A stretch of 64,000 nucleotides of DNA from Klebsormidium nitens (Eukaryota; Streptophyta; Klebsormidiophyceae; Klebsormidiales; Klebsormidiaceae), in assembly GCA_000708835.1 (NCBI GenBank), contig DF237088.1:1-64000 (forward strand), given 5' to 3'. How positions within the stretch are numbered: the stretch's first letter is position 1; the number at the start of each line of letters is the position of its first letter. Below the pieces are notes generated by a model, which saw only the letters and a program-made list of their open reading frames with translations, did not search any database and was not told the DNA's origin. Positions 1 through 10,260 of this stretch are shown here, piece by piece. The position numbers were made by a program, and so were the translations under genes.

Positions 1-302
1 AGTTCTGCTGGATATAAGAAAAATCTGGTGGGCCCGCCAGACTCATTGGCAGGCCTGCCCGTGGTCGTTGCGACCTGTTGGTAAACTCGCGAAAGACAGT
101 AACAGAACTTTGACGTCACATACGTTTCTTGTACGACCTCCCTCGTACGTCCGTCCTGTACGGGCCCGAGGGATGTCCTTCCTAGTGCCTCGAATGCCAG
201 TGGACGTCTTGCCAATTGGATAAATGTCGTCTGGCTAAGAACGGAAAGTATATCTGCAGGCTGCGCCAAGTGCTGGCCAACGACTTGAGCTTGATTCTGT
301 CC

Positions 303-1881
303 GTGTCCGGACCTCGCCACCAAGCTCGCCAAGCGCAACCTCAACAAGGACCGTAGCCTGGAAACGTACAAGGTCAGGCCGCATATCTAATGTTTCTGGC
401 TGTTTTGATCGCAAATTGGGTCTGCATTTCAGGAGCTGTCCTGTGTACCTCTTCCTCGAAACCGACCTATTTTGTTTCCAGGAGCCCCGTTGTGACCGAC
501 GGAAGTGTCTTAGCTAATGTTCGTCCAGCCTTTTTCTGGGCCGTATTACGCCAAGGGGCGTTTCGAATTTCGGTGTAACGGGGGTGTAACTTACTTGTTA
601 CCGATGGTTCGCGTCTGAGCACTTAATAAAGCTTGTATGGGAAAGCAATGATTTTGAAGTTTCGAGGAGTCTTAACTTGAATAGATTGTCTTAGTACTCG
701 CTGATATCTTTCTTGCGGTGATTGCAGGACGTCTTGGGAGGCATCGGTTCGGCGAAGCGAAGTACTCCCGGAGACGAACGGTTTGCGCGAGGTCAGGCAT
801 GGGGTTCGACCTGAGGAGGTGAGCTCACTTGCTCTACACGTCTCTGCAACGCAACGACAGACGTACTAAAGACAACCCTGTGATTAGCCGGTAAGACGAA
901 ATCATGCGCACTTCTTGTGGCGAAAATCCTAGTCTTCTTTCCACACAGACGGGGCACCGCGACTCGGAGTTTCTGGGAGCAGTATAAGCAGCCAGAGTTG
1001 ACAGTTGGCCGATATTCCGGCCCCCCGTCTGACTTGTCACCAAGTCCGAGAGACTGAACATGGTGACAAATTGTCACTCCGATCGATAGTCAAGCCTCGC
1101 CCTGTCTTTCTCTGGCCATTATTTGATCTAGTCACTTTTGGATGGACACCTCTTCATCGAGGAACCTCGATGGGTCACTCAGATGATGCTGAATTTTTAT
1201 ATTGTATCTTGCAGCACAAGCGGCGGTGGTCCACGAGATTGGTTGGACACTGGGACAAGTACGACGACGGGGCGAAGCATCATTCGGGTATGCGGAAATA
1301 TCCGTCCAGATACTCATTTGCATCACATCTCTTTTATCAACCTCATTGGCCTTTTTGTACACAGATTCGCCATCAAGTGGTGACGAATAACCACACACAA
1401 TGTTCCTCTGTTTCAGCCTGGTCGGGTTCGTTGCAGGGTGATCCTCTTTCCCAGGCGTCAAGGGACCTGTAAACATTTGATGAGCTGACAGCCGGTAATT
1501 TTTTAAAGCAAAGCTTTGGAGATGGATACAACGAAGTGGACACTGCGCCAGGAGGTGCAGCTGCGGAGCGCCTTTGACACCCAAGGCTCGCCCTAGCATT
1601 TGTGGCAATGTTAAGCACGCTCGCGTCTCAAGCGGAGTCACTTTCTACTCTGTGTTCGCTTTATTATATTGCACACTGTTCCAACTGAACGGTTGCATGT
1701 TGTTCCCCTTTGCAGAGAGATTAGCAGATTTTCTCCGCTGTGTGCCGTGGTGGCCCGGCCGTCGAAAACCCTCCAAACGCTGGAGACGGCGCTACATGCT
1801 GCTGAGATTCCGACTGTGCAAGAGGAACCCTCAGCTCAAGCGGAGCTGCAGGCTCCTGTTTCTGACCGGGGCCTCAGATGA
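303..1881 (+). CDS. 3' exons of an unidentified multi-exon gene
   Basis: I do not recognise the product. Four blocks chain with GT-AG borders and matching phase: about 303-372, 728-791, 1215-1287 and 1716-1881, ending in TGA at 1879-1881. The readable C-terminal part is about 125 residues. It contains DLATKLAKRNLNKDRSLETYK-like basic helix sequence (first block), then VVHEIGWTLGQVRRRG (third block) and a short acidic, Gln/Glu-rich tail. Evidence is the four-way agreement of phase (0, 1, 2, stop) and protein-like composition. The 5' limit is unclear: the first block's frame meets a TGA just upstream, while another frame there reads LRQVLANDLSLILSVS, so an indel or a missed exon is possible. 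Alternative: a decaying gene. The N-terminal exons would lie before the window. Confidence 0.4.
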
Positions 1882-2880
1882 GCGGCCGGCCAGCCAGCCG
1901 ACTTTGAGTCCCCTAGCTAGCTATGAGTTTGAACGATATTGTCAAAGCGAATACGACAAATAGGAAGAAAGAAGTGAGCTTCTGCTTTGAAATTGAATTT
2001 GCCAGATCGATATGCAGGTGCATGCGCAACTAGGTACGTGCACCTTCAGATCATGGCTTGATGTTTGCCCTAAACTAAAGCTAGGCTGCGCCCAACTTTA
2101 TCAGGTAGTGTAGCATGATTCGTCGAATTGTGTTCGTATTCCCTGGCATTTTATAATGCTTTGACATCGCCTCACATAACTAGAGCGCGTCAAGGATCCA
2201 CATTGGGCCGCGCGCATGCATAGCCATGAATCGCGCAGGATATCTTTTGTATTGTGCATGAAGCAGGCTGCATTGTGAAAAGCCGCCTGGGTTTAAGCAC
2301 ATCGAGCCTCTATCATTCTCGCTAATTAAGCACATAAAGAGCAATGAGGCCATGCCGTGATATTCAGTTTTCAAAAGCCGCGTTAGTATCAGTCATACAT
2401 GCATGATGCAGAGAATACGTACTTTTGCCTCATGCATGATCGAGCTGAAGCTTGAAGCAGCTCGCTTGAAGATATAGCCTCACCAAGAGATAGAATTCCC
2501 TTGAAGTACGCCAGGCATTGCCAATATCACAATATATACTGTTACTGTAGTCATCTAGTAAACAACCATGTTCTTTTCAAATCAAGCCTGCCATGAATGA
2601 CTGTTTGAAGGGTGGCGGCGGACCATGATGTACCCAAGTGGTCCCCAACAGCTGGGGTTGGTATACAGAATGCAGCAACTTCGCAACGTTCAGAAAGCTT
2701 TGTAGTACGTAAGCCCCTCAATCTTGCGGTGTGACCATAGCAAAGAGCCTTTTTAAGTAACTTGCGAGCCAAACAAGGTTGAAAGAAAGCCACACAGCAC
2801 CGCACGTCTTTGAAGATTGTTAAAGCCACTTATTGACAGCCAGGGACTCGGACGAGATTGCGGGGCGCAGCGTCGACCAA
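1882..2880. other. intergenic, no gene seen
   Basis: About 1 kb between two convergent 3' ends. The ORFs here are short, out of context and lack plausible splice partners. AT content rises. No tRNA fold or repeat was noticed. Confidence 0.5.
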
Positions 2881-4826
2881 CTAATCACACTGGTTCTGTT
2901 TACTTGCTGCACTATCTGCTTGACAGTTAGCCACTTCAATGGAGCCTCCTGTAGTATCCGACTTGGCTAATGATTGCAGGACTTCAAGGAGCCTGAGTGC
3001 TTCTTCATGCACATCTCCCTTGATACGCTTGCAGCTTAATATGCCTTCCAACCTGTTGAGTACTCCTAGTACCTCAGCTATAGCTTTCCGGAACTTTTGT
3101 TTGCGCGCCATCCCACAAAGTAGCCAAAGAGCACTTTGCACCGTTGTAGTCATGTAATTGTCCAACATGTCTACAATTACCTGCAAGGAACCAGGAATAG
3201 AGGCGATCGCCTCCATCACCCCGGCCTCAGCCTTGACGTACCTAAGCAAGATAATCACATCCTCTTGCATGTCTTGAGTCCACTCTGAACCAGCACCCTC
3301 TTTTGGATCCAAGCACTTCACGGCCTTCTGCCAAAATCCAGGCACCGCTGTGATGCTTTCGGCCGATCTGCTGTCTTCTGCCAGGGTGCTCAACGCCCAT
3401 GCCGCTTTTTCCCGAGTTGCGATGCTTGAACTGCCTAACAGATTCACCAACCCTTCAAAGCACCCTGGAACATCAGCCACAGCCTTCGCCATATCATTAC
3501 TAGCCAAGTTCTGCAGACACCATGCCGCACCCTCCTGTATTTCAACGATCCCGCACTTCAAAAGGCTCACTATTGACTGAAGGGCCCCTGGCATGAGTGC
3601 ATGAGTTCGCTGCAACTGAAATGGTCTGCAAACCGTGCCAAGGAATGCATGGCAATCCTCCGCACGGCCTTACTTTCATCATCCAGGAGATTCACAAGTC
3701 CCTGCAGGATGGCAGGAGCCAGCTGGACCGCAAGCTCGTTGACTCTGTACTCATCTGCCAGACTCCCCAAAGTGGATGCGGCTGTCCATCGCACGGTCTT
3801 GCACTCACTTCCAAAGAACGCAAGCAACCACTGCAGGCTCCTGGGACAAGACGCTATTGGTATGCAATTTTGCCGCTGCATCGCTAGATTGTCAAGGATG
3901 ATGAGAGCAAGTCCTCCCTGTGCTGATTCCTCTTGCTTTTCGAGAAGACCTACCAGCTTTTGCAAGCACCCTGGAACTCTGCCGATGGCAACTTTTATTT
4001 CTTCCTCAGAATTCCCTTCGTATAAGAGTTCTGCAAGCATATCCAAAGCCTTCTCGCTGACGTCACTGCTCTTGCTATCCAGGAGACCCACTACTAACTC
4101 CAAGCTTCTCGGCACCACCGTGCTCTTGACGCCCAGACCGACTATTTGACTACCCCATGCAACGGCTTCAATCACAGAGCTCAGCTCATAGTCCTGACCC
4201 TCAAGATGGTGAAGTTCTAATGTCTTGAGACTGGAGAAGGACTCGAAGAAAGAAGCAATCTCAGTGTTCGGAATAGCAAACCCAAACAAAGACAGATCTC
4301 GAAGATTTGCAAAGGGCTTTGTTAAACCCAAGCGATTCAGGATGACGGCAGGGCTGTGCCACCTGCTCTCCCACAGGAATATGTGCAACACCACCAGCTC
4401 CTTGCATTCCTGGAGCATGACAAGAACGCGCTTCCAATCAATGTTTTTCGCTTCCTTCTCGCTGAAGTCCAACGATAAGTAGACCTCTTGAAGGGTGTCC
4501 TTCGCATGAAGTGTGACAGACTGAAGCACGGCTATCAGATTGACAGGTTGCTCCGCTTTCAGCGCCATCTTCCTCAACGAACCCCTGCACCCATTGCTAC
4601 GTGCGTAGCGGATAAACTGTCTCTGATTCTGAGGCCAATCAGCAAAGTCCCACTCAAGGCACCCTGTGATGCGCACCAGCTCTTGAAACCTCCTGCAGAC
4701 AGCCTCCAGCCGCAGTCTGTCCTGAACCTGATCTTGCAAGAGACACGGCTTTCACAACGCTCTCTCAAAGATGCTCTCAAGCAACGCATCACAAAGACGG
4801 TCGAAGCAATTCTCCTTTGGGGCCAT
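2881..4826 (-). pseudogene. F-box/armadillo-repeat gene, broken by TGA and 8-bp duplication
   Basis: Intronless gene read from ATG at 4826 to TAG at 2881. The N-terminus has an F-box pattern: LCDALLESIFERAL, then QDRLRLEAVCRRFQEL, followed by a short LRR-like stretch and about eight armadillo-type repeats of the form PGxLxxLVxLL...A.xxLxxLA. F-box proteins are SCF ubiquitin-ligase receptors; armadillo repeats bind the target. Two lesions are visible. Codon 25 (4754-4752) is TGA inside the F-box. At 3591-3606 an 8-bp unit is repeated back to back, which shifts the frame within a repeat. Dropping one copy makes the length exactly 646 codons and fits the repeat pattern across the junction. No intron explains either lesion. 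Single-exon structure suggests a retrocopy or a lineage-expanded family. It could also be an assembly error or allele; expression would decide. Confidence 0.75.
3591..3606. repeat. 8-bp perfect tandem duplication (GCATGAGT x2)
   Basis: Two adjacent copies, 3591-3598 and 3599-3606, with no spacer, inside the armadillo-repeat gene. The duplication causes the frameshift. Eight bp is the target-site length of hAT transposons, so an excision footprint is one possible origin, as is replication slippage. Confidence 0.85.
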
Positions 4827-5183
4827 TGGTCAGGCGTCTCATGCTCTGCTGGGTGAAATGAATGCACCTGCAACCCACCTGCAAGTGCATTGCTTTGAAG
4901 CTGACGATGAATGTCACTCTGGCTCCAGCCTTCAGACTTCTGGCCGCAACTTCCAGCCGCAACTTCAACTTCAAGCTGCTCGTCAATCTGAATGCAGCTT
5001 CAACTTTCAGTGACATCAGCTAGCGCCAAATTCTTTGCGGCTTGAGTGATCCCCCAAGCACGCATGCGAGCGCGTTTTGTGGCCCCCAGGACTGTGACTC
5101 GAGCAGGAAGGACAGGGAACTGGAACTTGAAGCCTTCGGGATGAAAAAGGAGGGACGAAGGAGAAAGGCGCTGGCAATCCGTG
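4827..5183. promoter_or_regulatory. divergent intergenic gap between the F-box gene and PIMT
   Basis: 357 bases separate two start codons on opposite strands, so both promoters should lie here. It contains imperfect short repeats around CCGCAACTTC and CTTCAA at about 4930-5010. No TATA box or defined element can be named with confidence. Confidence 0.35.
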
Positions 5184-8100
5184 ATGAGCAGAGCGCTTCA
5201 CATTGGCAGGCCCTCTCTCTTGAAGATAGGATCTGCTGGCTTTAAAAGTGCTTCCGGAGAGGGGCCAGTAGCGCCTAGTTTGAGGGCTTTATCAAGACGC
5301 TTTGTCTTGCAGCACAAAGAGAGCGATGCTGCACAGCTCAGGCGTTTGGGGCGTTTGAACTGCGCACACTTCTCAAGACCACATCAGACAACGGTTTCAA
5401 AGAGATTGTTTCAGGAGGGGCGTCTGCCTGAAGATAAAAGCACCCCTGTCGGGTACAGTCCCTTTGAGTCCCAGCACAGAACTATGTCGTGGCTCAGCCG
5501 CGGAACGTCGAACACTGACCTCATCCGTCAGATGCAGGCATTTGGCGCAATAAAGTCTGAGAGGGTGGCGAACGTCATGCGGGAAGTGGACCGGGGCCTC
5601 TTTGTACCACCGTCTGAAGATGCGTACCAGGATGCTCCGCAACCGATTGGGTTCAATGCGACAATCTCAGGTCTGTGTACACGGGGGAAGACCTTGATTG
5701 AGAATCTTCAATTGACATGCGGCTTCCCAGGAACTTGGTCGAGAACTGCAGCATCCAAATGGGTGGTGCAGCTTTGATTGGTGACCAGGCTAATACCTGA
5801 TGATTCTGAGCTGTAAGTTGCACCTCAATGCTGAAGGGGTGTAATGATTGAGTGATTGACAGCGCCTCACTTTGAAGCGACTGTCCTACATGTCACCGAT
5901 GGTATTTTCCACAGGAATGATTCCCTTGAAGTTTTAAGTGGTTGCGCGTCTGAATTTTGAAATTCAAAGCTTTCAAGTGACCTGGTGTGTCAGTGGCCCC
6001 TCCCTCTTACTTCACACATGAGGAATTGCTTAGTCAGTAGTTCCCAAGTACCTCTGCTAAGGAGTCATCTCATGACGTTAAAGTGCCGGTTCGAAAGTTG
6101 CGCAGCAACTTAAGACTTCTCCCTCTTACGCCACTGAAATATTTACCAGGTCTTCAAATATCGGCAATATGAGGCTGTACATCATCTGCTTCATGTTTAG
6201 ATTGCTATACTGTAGTAATTGCACAAACTCCTGCTGTCTGGGTCTGGTGTCCTGCCACAAGTAGTGTCAATCAGAAGCAGTTGCATAGTGTTTCCAACAA
6301 CTTAACAGCTTCCTTGCTCTGTGCAGCGCCGCACATGCACGCGCACTGCCTGGAGCTTTTGGAGAACCACCTGAAGCCCGGGGCGAGGGCGCTCGACGTC
6401 GGGAGCGGCACAGGGTACTTGACCGCGTGCATGGGGCTGATGGTCAAGGACGAGGGGGGCAAGGTGGTTGGGGTGGAGCACATCAAAGGTGGGGGCCTGT
6501 ATAAATACTGCTGTATGTAGTACCGGTAGCGGAGCTGTTGATGTAGGTTGTTGTTCCGAAAACTGAGAGAAGGAGCACGTCGAGGAGGAAAGTAGTCAGC
6601 AACTCTGTTCTCTTCAGAAGTTTCTAGAGCAAATCACGGCCAGTCTTTAATGTTCTGACTCGAAGTCTTGCAGTTTGCGAGCCGGAAGGCTTGCGGGTCC
6701 CCTATGAGATATGTTTTGGCGAACAGGGGCAAAGTCAGAAGCTTTGAGCGGGCTCTGCGTTCACACAGAAAACCAAGGAAGAATAGAAAGCCCACCCAGC
6801 CTTCTCTGGCCTTGTGCGTTTCGCCCCGTTTACAGGCCTTCTGTTCACTTCTTTCAACCTCTGTGCGCATCTTCCGCAGAGCTGACGGAGAAGTCCAAGC
6901 AGAACGTGCACAACTCGGCCGCGGGGCCCCTGCTAGAGCAAGGGGTGATCGAGCTACACACGGGGGACGGCCGCAAGGGCTGGCCGCCGCACGCGTTGTA
7001 TGACGCCATCCATGTGGGGGCGGCGGCGGAAGACACCCCCAAAGTGAGCCCCGCTTCTATTCTGAAGTTGTCGGTAGAATCTTTGCGTTTCCGAACAACA
7101 ATGATGGTTGTTCGGTTCCCAAACCTTGCGTTCGAGATTGACTTTTGACCGGATGTTCGTATGTGCGGCCTCTGCAGCTTGTTTTGTTTTACCCCGGGTC
7201 TATTTGAAGGGTTCTGCCCGAGCACAAGAAACCCGAGCACAGGGAATCTGTGAGTTTCCTTTTGGTGGACAGGGTACAAACACGAAAGTCGCTGATCTCG
7301 ATATGCGAATTGACTGTGTATAGAAGAGACGTAGAAGTTTGTGGGCGATAACAAAGAGGACGGCCTTGCTTTTTATCTGGACACAAATTTCATAAAGACA
7401 ACCAGTATTGACCTACTTGTTGGTGCTGGTGCTGTATCGGGTCTCATCACAAGCTGGTAGCTGCTTGTGGGCTGCCTCGCCTCGTGAGACTGCGCATAGC
7501 GAACTTGCTGCAGAAGAAGATGTCCAGAGTATCTTCTCTCATTCTTCTGGCCTCTTCGTCATATCGTCAGACGAGCCGCTGTTGCAACGGAAGTTCGCCT
7601 GGCATGTGCAGTGTGCATGCTGGTCGTTAGTCACAAAAAATTCCACTTGAGCAACGCTTGCTGGCAATGACGAAAGGTCTTCAGGTGGCGTTTTGCAAAC
7701 ATCACCAATGAAAACATCATCTGATCCCTAAGTCAGTGCCTGCTTGCTCAGTCCAATGATGGGATTGGCCTTTTTTGGGTTCTTGACTAGACCGTAGGAT
7801 TGCGAGATGACGTTTCCAAGCTAATCAGGCTTGACTTCCTATCCCGATGGCAAGTGTTGCACTTTTCAAAGTTCGCAAAGCTGTATCTGTTTGCATGATG
7901 TTCCTTGTGCTCTTGTGAAAGTCGGTCTTGAAAGCGAACTTTCTCTAGTCTCACTTAAGCAGAATTGCACTTGCACTGTCTGCCGCCTGTCTTGTACCCC
8001 GAAGGGTACCGCCGAAGGCCTTTCGGGCGGTCGAAGCGACTGTCCTTTGATAAGTTCTGGACTGGAAGTTTGCAACAGGGCTACCACGGAAGTTCCGGCA

Positions 8101-8923
8101 GGAGCACTGAAGTGTTCATACATGCCAGTTGACAAAGAGTGACCTGTACCAAAAAGAGTGGCACCCTGTGGATCGTTTGCATTTCTGGACACGGCAATTA
8201 TTCTTTGCGCATGGACAGAAGTCCAGGCGTCACGAGATACTTCTTTTTCCCATGAGCTGTCCAACTTCCGTCGGCGGACTTCGCTTACCCCTTCATGCTT
8301 TGCTCAGATTGCTGCCTACTCGTTCCTCTATTCTGTTCCAGCTCTTGTTTTGGTCCGTCTCAACTTACATCCTGATGTCGCCTGGGTTGAATCAGCTTAT
8401 TCGGCCTGTTGAGGATACTCCCTCCCTTCCCTCGCCCCGACCTTGGCTCGCTACACTCGCTGATCATCTAAAGCTTTTACCCATGCAGCTGACCAGATCA
8501 GAATGCGGACGTTTCAAAAGTTGACGTCCGGATCGTCCAACCCATATGTTGCAAAGTTCACGTCCGGATTGTCCGCACCTAATGTTTCAAAGCTCACATC
8601 CGGGTCGTGCGGACCCACATGTCTTAAAGCTCACGTCCGGATCGTCCAACCGGCTAACGCCGAGAAGTCTTCACCGGAAGAAGCGTTCTAAGTTTCGTGA
8701 TTCTGCTTTCTGATTCTCCTCGCTCTCGACTCAGGAGCTGCTGAACCAGCTGAAGCCGGGGGGCCGCCTGGTGTGCCCGGTGGGCAACGTCTTGGAGCAG
8801 TACCTCATGGTGTACGACAAGGCGGACGACGGGTCCGTCCGGGAGCACACGTCCAGCGGCGTGCGCTATGTGCCGCTGACCAACGAGCAGGACCAGCGGA
8901 GGCCCCGCGGGATCTTCCGCTGA
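5184..8923 (+). CDS. PIMT: protein-L-isoaspartate O-methyltransferase
   Basis: Methylates L-isoaspartyl residues in aged proteins with S-adenosylmethionine and so starts their repair. Exons: 5184-5670, 6327-6488, 6880-7043, 8735-8923 (phases 1, 1, 0); 333 aa. The SAM-binding motif [13 protein letters not shown], is at about residues 185-196. PCMT signatures APHMHA before it, [10 protein letters not shown] and [13 protein letters not shown] after it are all present. The first ATG (5184) adds about 100 Ser/Arg-rich residues compared with cytosolic enzymes. A second in-frame ATG at 5484 (MSWLSRGT) matches their usual start, so two forms, organellar and cytosolic, are possible, as in plant PIMT2. 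The third intron is 1.7 kb and holds a 36-bp tandem repeat. Divergent neighbour: the F-box gene. Confidence 0.93.
8521..8653. repeat. ~36-bp imperfect tandem repeat in PIMT intron 3
   Basis: Units 8521-8556, 8557-8592, 8593-8629 and a partial one 8630-8653. Each has a core like CACGTCCGGATCGTCC followed by a stretch ending in CAAAG or TAAAG. The first two units are exactly 36 bp and the third 37. The plus strand stays open across the array in one frame ([12 protein letters not shown]-like units), but there is no reason to think it is translated. Confidence 0.8.
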
Positions 8924-10260
8924 GGGTGCTACTTGTAAATCGGATAGACTGGGTTAGAAAAGGGTTACGGAAAGTGTAGAAACGGTTGAGGTATGATAGA
9001 TTGTACATTAGTGAGAGGAGAGGAAGCGAGTGCGCTCTCTGCAGCTCCGCTTTTTGGTACAAGGGTCTTGCGAAGAATATGCAGAGTCGTTTGACAGGAG
9101 TGTGCATAATAGGAGCTGGCCAGCTCCCCCTCGTGTCAATGATCAAGGGGTTACGGGTCTGGCAAGCTTTACTTAATGCTTGTTTTAGTCAAAAGAGAAG
9201 AATTTGTAAATATGTACATTGTGGCCTTACATGCGAAGCAATCAAGTTAGCACGACCTTCGTCTCCTGATGGGATTGTCTTCATCTGACGACCTTTCACT
9301 ACTAGGCTAGGCCAGGCCAGGCCGGGGCTTCCATGTATACCGCACACTTTGCGGCTCCTCGACGGTCTCCATTGTTGAGCGCCGAAGCTGCATGGCATGC
9401 TGATAGATGGGTATAAATGGTCACATCTGGCATTCCATGTGCTTCTCGTTGAAGCGTTTGACACGCGGTACGCTCGAAGGGGGCTACAGGAGAGTTTATA
9501 CCAATCAACACGTTATCAGCTAGCGGCTACAGCCACGCATACAGCTACTTCCCGTTGGCACGGCCACCATCTTAACATGTTGTCGCACTAGCTCGATTAT
9601 CTCTAAGTGGCCCGTGGGCTACAATCTGCACGCATCCCTCAAATCAGCAGTTGGGGTGCTGTCGTCCAGTCTCGAGATGCGAGCTCCCCGCATGCGCATG
9701 CAACCATTGAATGCGCGCGCCATGACACGCGGTAGAGCTTGATTTGGATTTCCGGTCGCGCTGCAGGCCGGCTGCCGCGCACAAGTAATGGGTGCGAAGG
9801 GGGTTCATCCAAAAACACAATTAATTAACAGTGGCAATACATGGGGCACGCGCCGCAAGGAGCACGTTCGAGTCGCCTTGCAAAGCAACTCGCTCTTTGA
9901 ATTCTCCCATCTGACATGTTCCACCTTTTTGAAAACTGCCTTCCTCAATCAATAGTACAGCCCAAAGATCACTTGAGACAGGACACATCCGCTTTTGCAT
10001 AGCCCCACAGGTCGGACTACCGTCTCAATACACGTACAAGTTGCTTACGAATTGCGCATGTCCAGCACGCTTTTTGGCTCAAACCAGTCCAGCTCATGCT
10101 GCGGCAATCGACGCACTTAAGCCTCTTCAATACCTTGCATAAAGCTTCCGTTGGTGCATTAGGTGATGGCCACGACGGAACGTGATTGCTGACGCAGGTG
10201 ACAGGCCTTTGACGTCTGAATACAGAAAGTGCCCTTCCAACCGGGCAACGGAATGCCATG
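8924..10260. other. intergenic between convergent PIMT and MORN3
   Basis: 3' flanks of two genes facing each other. A TGTAAA-like motif follows the PIMT stop at about 8934, resembling the TGTAA polyadenylation signal of green algae; that reading is tentative. No further exon chain was found. Confidence 0.45.

Noticed and set aside
1132-1641. 169-residue minus-strand open frame
   Set aside because: It lies antisense to a phase-consistent chain of plus-strand exons and shows no domain pattern.
4730-4754. 23-nt intron removing the TGA of the F-box gene
   Set aside because: It has GT and AG ends, but the join falls in the wrong frame and the size is implausible.
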